Shown here one piece after another: positions 16,761-23,935 of a stretch of DNA of 46,574 nt. Every line of letters starts with the position of its first letter. Within the stretch, counting starts at the first letter, position 1. A model generated the notes under the pieces. The model did no database searches. It was given only the letters and a program-made list of their open reading frames with translations, and was not told the origin of the DNA. The stretch lies in assembly GCA_902766125.1 (NCBI GenBank), contig CACXCG010000045.1:1-46574 (forward strand). The letters are read 5' to 3'. The translations under genes and the position numbers were made by a program. Source of the stretch: an uncultured Spirochaetaceae bacterium. Its GTDB lineage: Bacteria > Spirochaetota > Spirochaetia > Treponematales > Treponemataceae.

Positions 16761-16799
16761 TAACCGTGGTTATTTTTTCGGTAACCGCGGTTATTTTTT
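16761..16799 (+). terminator. Rho-independent terminator after kdgK
   Basis: TAACCGTGGTTA (16761-16772) pairs over 12 bp (one G-U) with TAACCGCGGTTA (16782-16793) around the loop TTTTTTCGG and is followed by TTTTTT. Each arm is itself near-palindromic, so the element reads as a tandem repeat of a 21-base unit. Confidence 0.85.
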
Positions 16800-16831
16800 A
16801 CAAAATTCTATTTCTTTTTGGCGATTATGTT

Positions 16832-16845
16832 GTTATCATGATAAC
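16832..16845. repeat. 14-bp perfect palindrome upstream of the small barrel gene
   Basis: GTTATCATGATAAC is self-complementary and lies 31 bases before the start codon at 16876. Position and symmetry fit an operator for a dimeric regulator, but no clear -35/-10 pair around it could be defined. Confidence 0.4.
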
Positions 16846-16875
16846 CAGGTTTGTTAAAAACCTTAGGAGGTGTCT

Positions 16876-17523
16876 ATGAGTTTAAAAAAAATTACAGTAC
16901 TTGCAGCGTTGTGTGCAGCGCTTGCGCTTCCCTGTATGGCCCGCGACAGTGACAGCGGACTGGGATTTTCGGGCGGTGTAAGATTTTCCGTCCTTGGTAT
17001 GGAACCGACAGTTGCTCTGATTTTCAATAATCTTGAAGTTGAAGCGTCTGCTCCTATTCAGTCACAGCACGTGTACAGTTCATCATACAATCCGGGCAGT
17101 GTTCCTTCTGGACAGGATGTATCTGATTATGTGTTTGGAATTGCTCCGGAAGTTTCTATCGGTTATAATTCAAAGCCGTTTACTTCGGGCTGGCAGAATA
17201 CCGTTGGTGCATCTGTGTTGTGGCTTACTGACAGTTTTGTAAATGCACTGGCTGGTAACGGTTCTGCTTCAGTGCTTCCTCTTGATTCAAATGGATCTGT
17301 AGATTTTTCTCAGGGTGCATATCTGGGAAGCTTCTTCTATCGCGGTGGAATTCAGTGGAAGAGCGGACTGTGTCTGTATTTCAGAGTAACGGTTCCGCTG
17401 GTTGCATACGTTCCTTCTCAGGGAAATGCCGGATTCTATTCTGTTATGGAATCTGAAATGGCAATGGCTTCAATGGCTGCTGCCTTTACTACAACTGCTG
17501 TCGGTATAAAGTTTACATTCTAA
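16876..17523 (+). CDS. Small predicted outer-membrane beta-barrel protein
   Basis: 215 residues. Signal peptide MSLKKITVLAALCAALALPC then MARDSD. The mature part is Gly/Ser/Tyr-rich with alternating strands (GVRFSVLGMEPTVALIF, YLGSFFYRGGIQWKSGLCLY) and ends TAVGIKFTF, with a C-terminal Phe expected of an outer-membrane barrel of about eight strands. The ATG at 16876 is preferred to the GTG at 16870 because AGGAGG (16865-16870) lies 5 bases before it. It stands alone between two terminators and has a palindrome upstream, so it may be separately regulated. Function and family are not recognised; a small porin-like or structural barrel protein is possible. Confidence 0.65.
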   Translation: MSLKKITVLAALCAALALPCMARDSDSGLGFSGGVRFSVLGMEPTVALIFNNLEVEASAPIQSQHVYSSSYNPGSVPSGQDVSDYVFGIAPEVSIGYNSKPFTSGWQNTVGASVLWLTDSFVNALAGNGSASVLPLDSNGSVDFSQGAYLGSFFYRGGIQWKSGLCLYFRVTVPLVAYVPSQGNAGFYSVMESEMAMASMAAAFTTTAVGIKFTF

Positions 17524-17542
17524 CCGCAGTTTGCTGAGTAAG

Positions 17543-17576
17543 AAAAAAAGCCTGTGTTTTAACACAGGCTTTTTTG
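17543..17576. terminator. Bidirectional terminator between convergent genes
   Basis: AGCCTGTG (17549-17556) pairs with CACAGGCT (17563-17570) around TTTTAA. A-rich sequence precedes the stem and T-rich sequence follows it, so it can end both the barrel gene and the minus-strand TPR gene. Confidence 0.88.
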
Positions 17577-17579
17577 TTT

Positions 17580-18824
17580 TTAGTCAAAATCAAAACTTTC
17601 GCGAACTTCTTTGAAGGTCTGCCGTGCATACGCTGCATCAGTTGCTTCTGCAAGTGACTGTTCTGCTTTTGTAATTGCATCTTCTGCGGCGGTACGGTCT
17701 CCGTTTGAAAGATACAGCTGGAATATCATGTACCACAGCATGCTGCGTTTGTTTCCGTCATCTGCTTTAAATTCAATGCATTGTTCACAGAAACTGATAG
17801 CAGGATCAATCATTTTATACATGTAGTACGAATCAATTGCGCGCTTAAGCACAGAATCAGAATCATCAAGCTGATATGCCTTTACAAAACATTCAGTTGC
17901 CTTTTCAGTGTTTCCGTTCGTGTTGTATTCGTGACCTTCATACAAAAGGGGCAGTGCTTTATCAGGATACGCTTTCTTTGCCTGCTGAATTGTTTTGTTT
18001 ACATTTGTCGTATCATTTTTCTGTTTGTATATGTCAATAAGCAGAAGGTATGCGTCTAAATCATAGTCAGGGTCGGGGTCTTTGTATTTGATCGCATTTT
18101 TTGCTGCAGTTACGGCTGTGTCAAGTTTTTCTGCATATAGGGCTGCAACTGCATAGTTAAACCAGGCGCGGGCATCGTCTGAAACAAGCGATACTGATTT
18201 TTCAAGTACGCTGCATGCGGTTTTATAATCCTGTTTGTTTATAAGCAGTTCTGCATATTCATCAAGATAGCTTTTGTCGTAAAAACCTGCTTTAAATGCG
18301 GCGTCAAAATTTTCAGATGATTTTCTTATCATGGCACGCGTGCTTTCAAGCCAGTTGTTTCCATAGTGCATAAGGGTATCATAATAGTAATGCCCCAGAG
18401 CAAGCTGTAATGCGGGTGACATACCGTGTTCTTCTGCATACCCGGTTATAACGTCTACCGGATCCCAGTAGGTCATAGCATATGTTTGGGTTTCAGAACC
18501 ATAACTTGCCATTTTGCGCAGTTCCATCAGGTCTTCATCGGGGTCAAGATTTTTAATAACAAAAATCTGATGCATAAGACTGTACACAAAATAGCGTGTT
18601 ACCAGCTCTGTTCGTTTAAGAATGATGTATTCGCTGTCATCTGCACCAAGCGCTCCGTTTGCACTTCCATACTGTTTGTCTGCTATAAACTTGTCGGCAG
18701 CGGCAATGCGTTCACGAACTTCTTTTGGTGCTGAGGCATAAAGGTCTTTGTCTTTTGCCCAGACGCTTGTCATGCTGCACAGGGTAATTATCAGTGCGGC
18801 TAAAACTTTTACGGCTTTTTTCAT
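17580..18824 (-). CDS. Periplasmic tetratricopeptide-repeat protein
   Basis: 414 residues with a signal peptide (MKKAVKVLAALIITLCSMTS then VWAKDK). From about residue 160 the sequence is a series of paired helices with TPR spacing, for example ARAWFNYAVAALYAEKLDTA and KATECFVKAYQLDDSD, and a final helical unit near DRTAAEDAITKAEQSLAE. TPR proteins of this kind act as periplasmic scaffolds. No enzymatic motif is present, and neighbouring genes do not name a partner. The 3' end touches the bidirectional terminator. A -10 box lies about 50 bases upstream of its start, overlapping the end of the rsuA-type gene. Confidence 0.75.
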   Translation of the reverse strand: MKKAVKVLAALIITLCSMTSVWAKDKDLYASAPKEVRERIAAADKFIADKQYGSANGALGADDSEYIILKRTELVTRYFVYSLMHQIFVIKNLDPDEDLMELRKMASYGSETQTYAMTYWDPVDVITGYAEEHGMSPALQLALGHYYYDTLMHYGNNWLESTRAMIRKSSENFDAAFKAGFYDKSYLDEYAELLINKQDYKTACSVLEKSVSLVSDDARAWFNYAVAALYAEKLDTAVTAAKNAIKYKDPDPDYDLDAYLLLIDIYKQKNDTTNVNKTIQQAKKAYPDKALPLLYEGHEYNTNGNTEKATECFVKAYQLDDSDSVLKRAIDSYYMYKMIDPAISFCEQCIEFKADDGNKRSMLWYMIFQLYLSNGDRTAAEDAITKAEQSLAEATDAAYARQTFKEVRESFDFD

Positions 18825-18871
18825 AAAATCTCCTGTAGTGTGTTCTTCTGTTCTCTTATAGTAACAACGGT

Positions 18872-18877
18872 ATTATA
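18872..18877 (-). promoter_or_regulatory. Probable -10 box for the TPR gene
   Basis: TATAAT on the minus strand, about 48 bases before the start codon. The -35 region is poor (near TTCCCT), so this is tentative. AGGAG lies in the leader. Confidence 0.4.
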
Positions 18878-19673
18878 GCAAAGTTTCTTCGCTCAGGGAA
18901 AGAGCCCGCCATTCTCCGGGGGTAAGTGCAGGATCTAAAAACAGCTTTCCGATTGCAATGCGTTTTAAGTAGACCACTTCGTTCCCTAGCGCCCAGAACA
19001 TGCGCTTTACCTGATGAAATTTTCCTTCGGTAAGGGTTAGAAGACACAGTGCGGGTAGGTGCATATCTTTTGCATAGATTGAACAGTACAGGTTTGCTTC
19101 ATCGGTCCATTCAAGTTCAGCCGGTGCCGAATGAAATGAGCGTTCGTTCCTGAAGCGTTCAATGTCAAACCCTTCAGCAAAACGTTCAGTGTATTCCTTG
19201 CGTTCTGTTTCGTCACATTCGTTTTTAAGGCAGACAAAGTAGGTTTTGGTGCTGTGCGTAAGCGGACTTGTTATGCGATGCGACAGCTTTCCGTCGGTAG
19301 TCAAAAGCAACAGTCCTTCGGTGTCAAAATCAAGGCGTCCCACTGAATGAAGCGGCGGTAAGTGCTCTGGTTTTTGAAACTCCTCGGGAAGAGAAGCAAA
19401 AACGCTTTCGTGTGTTCCTTTTGCATGCGTACAGACTGTTCCCTGACTTTTGTTCATCATAAGGTACAGATGCGGCGGCGTTGCAACACTTTTACCGTCA
19501 ATGCACAGGCAGTCACTGTGGCGGTCAAATGCAAACGAACCGTCTGTGATGCGTCTTCCGTTTACCGTTACCATTCTGCTTTGTAACAGTCGTCTTGTGC
19601 TTCTGTGTGTGCTGTATCCCTGAGAAACAAGAATTTCGTCTAAGCGTTCAGTCTTTACTTTTTCGGCTGACAT
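18873..19673 (-). CDS. rsuA: 16S/23S rRNA pseudouridine synthase, RsuA/RluB type
   Basis: 266 residues from the ATG at 19673. An S4 RNA-binding domain spans about residues 9-60 (RLDEILVSQGYSTHRSTRRL). The catalytic motif is GRLDFDTEGLLLLTTDG at residues 112-128, with Asp115 as nucleophile, followed by KTYFV. The family converts a uridine in small or large rRNA to pseudouridine; RsuA versus RluB cannot be decided here. The start at 19673 is chosen over 19691 because a minus-strand TACAAT ends exactly 6 bases before it, the pattern seen at seven other genes in this window; no Shine-Dalgarno sequence precedes either start. It is divergent from mtnN, whose promoter lies inside its 5' end. Confidence 0.8.
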   Translation of the reverse strand: MSAEKVKTERLDEILVSQGYSTHRSTRRLLQSRMVTVNGRRITDGSFAFDRHSDCLCIDGKSVATPPHLYLMMNKSQGTVCTHAKGTHESVFASLPEEFQKPEHLPPLHSVGRLDFDTEGLLLLTTDGKLSHRITSPLTHSTKTYFVCLKNECDETERKEYTERFAEGFDIERFRNERSFHSAPAELEWTDEANLYCSIYAKDMHLPALCLLTLTEGKFHQVKRMFWALGNEVVYLKRIAIGKLFLDPALTPGEWRALSLSEETLL

Positions 19674-19681
19674 GGTATAAT
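19654..19681 (+). promoter_or_regulatory. Promoter of mtnN-luxS
   Basis: TTTACT (19654-19659), 16-base spacer, TATAAT (19676-19681). It overlaps the 5' end of the divergent rsuA-type gene and the -10 of that gene on the other strand. Transcription would start near 19688, leaving a leader with AGAGG before the mtnN start at 19721. Confidence 0.65.
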
Positions 19682-19685
19682 TGTA
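19680..19685 (-). promoter_or_regulatory. -10 box of the rsuA-type gene, predicting a leaderless mRNA
   Basis: Minus-strand TACAAT ends 6 bases before the ATG at 19673 and overlaps the mtnN -10 on the other strand. No good -35 was found at 16-18 bases, so this is the weakest member of the leaderless set. Confidence 0.45.
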
Positions 19686-19720
19686 CTGCAAAATGCTGCA
19701 AAAATGACAGAGGTTTACGC

Positions 19721-20452
19721 ATGAAAAAAGCGAAGAAAGTAGGCATTATTGGTGCCATGTCGGTTGAAGTTGAAACACTTGTAAAAAAATTAAAGCCTGT
19801 TCAAAAAGGACAGGCTGTTACTGCTGTTGAAGCGGGCGGACTTACTTTCTGGCAGGGTCTTCTTGAAGGAACTGAAGTCGTTATCGTTAAAAGCGGTATT
19901 GGCAAAGTAAATGCAGCATTGTGTGCACAGCGTCTTGTCATGCAGTTTGGCGTAACACACATCATCAACACGGGAATTGCAGGAGCTATGGCAAGCGGTT
20001 TAGGCATACTGGATATGGTGGTTTCAAAAGATGCCGTCTATCACGATTTTGAAGTAACTGCATTCGGTTACAAGCAGACTAAGATTCCGCAGATGAAAAC
20101 CAGCACATTCAAAGCTGATAAAAAAATGATTGATGCAGCAACCATTGCATTTGCCGGTCTTAAAGAAGCTGCCGGACATCAGATGGTAGTGGGACGCGTT
20201 GCAAGCGGAGATCAGTTTATCTGTGATGCAAGAGCAAAGGATGCTATCCGTAAGATTTGCAAACCTGCGTGTGTTGAAATGGAAGGTGCAGCTATTGCAC
20301 ATGCGGCATATCTGAATAAAGTTCCGTTTGTTATTATCCGCTGTATGAGTGATATGGCAGATGATGCAGGCGGAAAGACATATTCTTTTAACGAAAACAA
20401 AGCGGCAGCATTGAGTGCAAAACTGGTGTGTGCAATGCTTACTCTTTTCTAA
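19721..20452 (+). CDS. mtnN: 5'-methylthioadenosine/S-adenosylhomocysteine nucleosidase
   Basis: 243 residues. The start MKKAKKVGIIGAMSVEVETL matches the family N-terminus; longer in-frame starts upstream would run through the promoter. Family motifs include VVKSGIGKVNAAL, NTGIAGAM, the Glu of VEMEGAAIAHAAYL and the Asp of RCMSDMADD, the acid/base pair for glycosidic cleavage. The enzyme removes adenine from S-adenosylhomocysteine and 5'-methylthioadenosine in the cytoplasm. The S-ribosylhomocysteine it makes is the substrate of LuxS, encoded 16 bases downstream, so the two form the activated methyl cycle and AI-2 route. Confidence 0.92.
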   Translation: MKKAKKVGIIGAMSVEVETLVKKLKPVQKGQAVTAVEAGGLTFWQGLLEGTEVVIVKSGIGKVNAALCAQRLVMQFGVTHIINTGIAGAMASGLGILDMVVSKDAVYHDFEVTAFGYKQTKIPQMKTSTFKADKKMIDAATIAFAGLKEAAGHQMVVGRVASGDQFICDARAKDAIRKICKPACVEMEGAAIAHAAYLNKVPFVIIRCMSDMADDAGGKTYSFNENKAAALSAKLVCAMLTLF

Positions 20453-20468
20453 AAAGCGAGGTATCAGT

Positions 20469-20945
20469 ATGGAAAAGAAAAAATATAATGTAGACAGTTT
20501 TAATCTGGATCACACAAAAGTAACTGCTCCGTTTGTACGAAGAGCTGCAAAAAAAGAAGGCGAAAAAGGTGACGTTGTTTCTAAGTACGACATTCGTTTC
20601 TGTCAGCCCAACAAAGAATTTATGTCTACGGGTGCCATGCATACACTGGAACATTTAGTTGCTGAATATATCCGCGATGAGCTTCCCGGAATCGTAATCG
20701 ATTTTTCTCCTATGGGATGTCGTACCGGTTTTTATTTTACCGTGTGGGGCGATCATGAAGAATCGTATATTGCAGAACATCTGGTAAACGTACTTAAAAA
20801 AGTTGCAGTGTGGGATAAAGAAGTTCCTGCTGCAACCGAAATTGAATGCGGTAATTATCGTGACCACGATTTAGAGGGAGCAAAACTGCTTGCACAAAAG
20901 TGGGTTGACGGAATTACCACTAAAGGCTGGAACTGTTACAAATAA
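20469..20945 (+). CDS. luxS: S-ribosylhomocysteine lyase
   Basis: 158 residues, full length for LuxS. The metal-site motif HTLEH puts ligands at His58 and His62, with Cys127 (IECGNYRDHDLEG) as the third ligand. Cys84 (MGCRTGFYF) is the catalytic cysteine, and Glu61 the expected base. LuxS splits S-ribosylhomocysteine into homocysteine and DPD, the precursor of AI-2. The ATG at 20469 follows GCGAGG. The gene is co-directional with mtnN and is followed after 9 bases by the DUF1538 gene, so all may share the mtnN promoter. Confidence 0.95.
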   Translation: MEKKKYNVDSFNLDHTKVTAPFVRRAAKKEGEKGDVVSKYDIRFCQPNKEFMSTGAMHTLEHLVAEYIRDELPGIVIDFSPMGCRTGFYFTVWGDHEESYIAEHLVNVLKKVAVWDKEVPAATEIECGNYRDHDLEGAKLLAQKWVDGITTKGWNCYK

Positions 20946-20954
20946 TTTTAACGT

Positions 20955-22487
20955 ATGAATCTTCTGGAAAAGTTTAAGGAAACAGTACTCTCTGTTGTGC
21001 CCATTATGGCGATTGTGCTTGTACTGGGACTGACAGTTGCGCCGCTTGGTTCAGTAACAATGATACGCTTTGTTGCGGGCGGACTTCTGCTGATTATAGG
21101 CCTTACCATTTTTTTACTGGGTGTTGACATCGGTATCCTTCCTATTGGTGAACGAAGCGGTGCTGCCCTTACTGCTAAGCGAAATCTTGCTCTGCTTCTT
21201 GGCGTTTCTTTTGTCATCGGTTTTATGGTAACCATTGCAGAACCGGATGTTCAGGTGCTTGCCGATCAGATTGGAAATGTTGCTGCAGGAGTCAATAAGT
21301 GGGTTCTTGTGTGCATGATTGCAATCGGTGTAGGGCTGTTTGTCATGCTTGGTCTTCTGCGTACCGTGCTGTCACTCAGTTTACGGTGGGTGCTTGTTGT
21401 CGCATATGTGCTTTTATTCGTGCTTGCCTTTTTTAGTCCCGCTGCGTTTCAGGGTGTTGCCTTTGATGCAGGCGGTGCTACAACCGGACCCATGACAGTA
21501 CCGTTTATTATGGCACTGGGTGTTGGTGTTGCAGCCGTTCGTTCAAGCGGTAAAAAAGAAGACGGAGACAATTCGTTTGGCCTTACCGGTATTGCATCCA
21601 TTGGTCCCATTGCAGCAGTGTGTGTGTACGGCATTGTCTTAAGCGTAACCGGAAGTTCTGGTGCAGGACAGGAAGTGCTTTCTGCTGCACAGGAAACAGG
21701 TGCTGTGCTTTCGGATAAAGCGGCAGGCCTTGGCATTTTTGTACAGCTGTTTCCCGAAGTGGTAAAAGAAGTAAGTCTTGCGCTCATGCCGCTAGTTGTT
21801 ATGTTTGTTGCATTTCAGATTTTTCTGGTTAAGATGCCGCCGTTTCAGGTGCGCCGTATGATAAGCGGTCTGGTTTACAGTTTTGTCGGACTGATTATTT
21901 TTTTGGTCGGTGTAAACGGTGGCTTTATGCCGGCAGGTCAGCAGCTGGGACTTGTGTTGGGACAGTCAGCAGTTTCTAACGGCGGAATATGGATTGTGCT
22001 TCTTGTTGCAGTAGGATTTGTGTTTGGTGCAGTCGTTGTCTGTGCCGAACCTGCAGTGTGGGTTTTAACAGAACAGGTAGAAAGTGTTTCTGGCGGTACC
22101 ATTAAACGCAAAGTGATGCTCATTGCGCTTTCTGCGGGAGTTGCACTTTCTATCGGCTTAAGCATGCTGCGTGTTTTCTATGGATTCAGTCTGTGGTACA
22201 TTCTGTTACCCGGATACGCACTTGCGCTCATCCTTACATTTTTCTGTCCTCCTCTGTTTACCGGCATTGCATTTGACTCAGGCGGAGTTGCAAGCGGTCC
22301 TATGACCAGCACCTTTATTCTTTCGTTTACGTTAGGTGTTGCTTCCAGTTGCGGAGGAAGTTCCGTTACTGATGCCTTTGGTGTAATTGCACTGGTTGCC
22401 ATGACACCGCTTATTGCCATTCAGATTTTAGGAATTATCTTTAAGAACAAAAGTTCTAAAACAAAAAATCCGGAGGTTGCACGATGA
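20955..22487 (+). CDS. DUF1538 family multi-pass membrane protein
   Basis: 510 residues, almost wholly hydrophobic with about 12-14 membrane segments. The two halves repeat one unit: GVDIGILPIGERSGAAL and VAFDAGGATTGPMTVPFIMA in the first, and GVNGGFMPAGQQLGLVLG and IAFDSGGVASGPMTSTFILS in the second, with conserved Asp, Glu and Gly in membrane stretches as in ion transporters. Members of DUF1538 have been reported as Na+(K+)/H+ antiporter subunits (UmpAB), from memory. The gene shares a 4-base overlap with a tandem PII-like gene, so the transporter is probably controlled by direct binding of that protein. No convincing Shine-Dalgarno sequence precedes the start. Confidence 0.75.
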   Translation: MNLLEKFKETVLSVVPIMAIVLVLGLTVAPLGSVTMIRFVAGGLLLIIGLTIFLLGVDIGILPIGERSGAALTAKRNLALLLGVSFVIGFMVTIAEPDVQVLADQIGNVAAGVNKWVLVCMIAIGVGLFVMLGLLRTVLSLSLRWVLVVAYVLLFVLAFFSPAAFQGVAFDAGGATTGPMTVPFIMALGVGVAAVRSSGKKEDGDNSFGLTGIASIGPIAAVCVYGIVLSVTGSSGAGQEVLSAAQETGAVLSDKAAGLGIFVQLFPEVVKEVSLALMPLVVMFVAFQIFLVKMPPFQVRRMISGLVYSFVGLIIFLVGVNGGFMPAGQQLGLVLGQSAVSNGGIWIVLLVAVGFVFGAVVVCAEPAVWVLTEQVESVSGGTIKRKVMLIALSAGVALSIGLSMLRVFYGFSLWYILLPGYALALILTFFCPPLFTGIAFDSGGVASGPMTSTFILSFTLGVASSCGGSSVTDAFGVIALVAMTPLIAIQILGIIFKNKSSKTKNPEVAR

Positions 22488-23125
22488 CATATTCATTACT
22501 GATTGCAGTTGTCCTGCACGATAAGGGTGAAATCATTACCGGTGCGGCGGTCAGCGCGGGAAGCTTTGGCGGAACAGTGCTCATGGGACGCGGATTAAGT
22601 TCCAGCCGTTTTGCCGCAGTACTTGGTATTGAATCGTCAAAAGATGTTGTCTACATCTTAAGCGACGATGAACACAAACAGAAAATTTTTGATTCGATTG
22701 TAAACGCTACACAAAATGAAAAGCAGCATTTTGGCTGTCTGTTTTGCGTAGATGCAGGCTATATGATTAAAACGGGAACTATTTCCGGAGGAGATGCACA
22801 TATGGAACAGAACCGCTCACACGAACTTATAACAGTAATTGTAAACAGAGGTTATGCTGATGATGCTATGGCTGCAGCGCGTAAGGCTGGTGCCAGCGGA
22901 GGAACTGCCATAAATGCACGCGGAACTGCACGCGAAGACGACGAAAAGTTTTTTGGCATGCACATTGTTCCCGAAAAAGAACTGCTGCTTATTGTCGTTG
23001 ATCAGAACAACAAGCAGGCTGTACTTGATGCAATCCGTACGCTGGACTGCCTGTCTGAACCGGGAAGCGGTATTGCATACAGTGCTCCGGTATCTGACTT
23101 TACGCTGCTGGGGAAAAAGAACTGA
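22484..23125 (+). CDS. Tandem PII-like signalling protein linked to the DUF1538 transporter
   Basis: 213 residues forming two PII-like halves. The second half (about 107-213) has HELITVIVNRGYADDAMAAA, then GASGGTAINARGTA in the T-loop position, and ends FFGMHIVPEKELLLIVV, the usual PII core. The first half (1-100) is similar but with a different loop (SAGSFGGTVLMGRGLSSSRF). PII proteins are trimeric sensors of nucleotides and metabolites that bind transporters and enzymes; two domains in one chain is less usual. GGAGG lies before the ATG, which overlaps the DUF1538 stop by 4 bases, and birA starts within its stop codon. Which effector it binds cannot be read from the sequence. Confidence 0.75.
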   Translation: MTYSLLIAVVLHDKGEIITGAAVSAGSFGGTVLMGRGLSSSRFAAVLGIESSKDVVYILSDDEHKQKIFDSIVNATQNEKQHFGCLFCVDAGYMIKTGTISGGDAHMEQNRSHELITVIVNRGYADDAMAAARKAGASGGTAINARGTAREDDEKFFGMHIVPEKELLLIVVDQNNKQAVLDAIRTLDCLSEPGSGIAYSAPVSDFTLLGKKN

Positions 23126-23883
23126 TGGAAGAACCTGTTATCGTTGAAACAATTGACAGCACAAATGCAGAATTACTGCGCCGCCTGAGCAAGGGAGAAA
23201 AACTGCATAAAACAGCACTTATTGCATACGAACAGACTGCGGGGCGTGGACGGACAGGCAGACGGTTTTATTCTCCAAAAAATACCGGAGTGTATTTTAG
23301 TTTTGTGTATGAACCCCAGAAAGAACTTGTTGATCCTGCGCTTATTACCGCAAGAGCAGCAGTCGGGGTATGCCGTGCAATTGGCAGTCAGTTTAATGTT
23401 ACCAGCGGCATCAAATGGGTTAACGACATTTATGTCAACGGAAAAAAAGTCTGCGGAATTCTGGTGGAAGGCTATGTAAATCCTCAGTCAGGAAAAGTAG
23501 AAGCAGTTGTAGTGGGAATCGGCATCAATATCAGTATGGATACAAGCGATGCTCCGGAAGAATTTGAACTTTCAGGTGCAGGCGGAATTGTGCCCTATGG
23601 AACTGCCCCCCTTGTTATGCGCGAACTGCTTGCCAAGGACTGCATTAACCGCATTTATAAGATTTTAGATGATGATGAAGATGTCATGGATGAATACCGT
23701 AAGCGTTCAGTCATTTTGGGAAAAACGGTCACTGTACATCCGTTAGCACTTGAAAAGTCAGAAGAACAGTCATATCAGGCAGTTGCGGTTGATATTGCAG
23801 ACGATGCTTCCCTGATTGTACAGCTTGGCGACGGAAGCCAGAAACTGCTTCATTCCGGAGAAGTTTCACTTACGACATTTTGA
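23125..23883 (+). CDS. birA: Biotin-[acetyl-CoA-carboxylase] ligase, without HTH domain
   Basis: 252 residues. The biotin-ATP loop is GRGRTGRRFYSP at residues 40-51, and GIKWVNDIYVNGKKVCGILV carries the catalytic Lys near residue 97 and the substrate-binding strand. The protein lacks the N-terminal helix-turn-helix of Escherichia coli BirA, so it is a class I ligase that adds biotin to carrier proteins but does not repress transcription. The C-terminal SH3-like subdomain (VILGKTVTVHPLA) is present. The start codon overlaps the stop of the PII-like gene by one base, which suggests cotranscription, although the functions are not obviously linked. Confidence 0.92.
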   Translation: MEEPVIVETIDSTNAELLRRLSKGEKLHKTALIAYEQTAGRGRTGRRFYSPKNTGVYFSFVYEPQKELVDPALITARAAVGVCRAIGSQFNVTSGIKWVNDIYVNGKKVCGILVEGYVNPQSGKVEAVVVGIGINISMDTSDAPEEFELSGAGGIVPYGTAPLVMRELLAKDCINRIYKILDDDEDVMDEYRKRSVILGKTVTVHPLALEKSEEQSYQAVAVDIADDASLIVQLGDGSQKLLHSGEVSLTTF

Positions 23884-23885
23884 CC

Positions 23886-23915
23886 TTGAAAGATGACTGG
23901 TTTCCATGTTACAAT
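23886..23915 (+). promoter_or_regulatory. Promoter of the 554-residue orphan gene
   Basis: TTGAAA (23886-23891), 18-base spacer, TACAAT (23910-23915). Transcription would start near 23922, just before AGGAG (23923-23927), which is 8 bases from the ATG at 23936. Confidence 0.6.
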
Positions 23916-23935
23916 AGCAGACAGGAGTTTTATTG

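Noticed and set aside
16761..16799. Tandem palindromic 21-base repeat as a double operator
   Set aside because: The two arms pair over 12 bp and are followed by six T, so it is better explained as the kdgK terminator.
19595..19720. N-terminal extension of mtnN from an upstream in-frame start
   Set aside because: It would run through the promoter, and the family begins at MKKAKKVGIIGAM.
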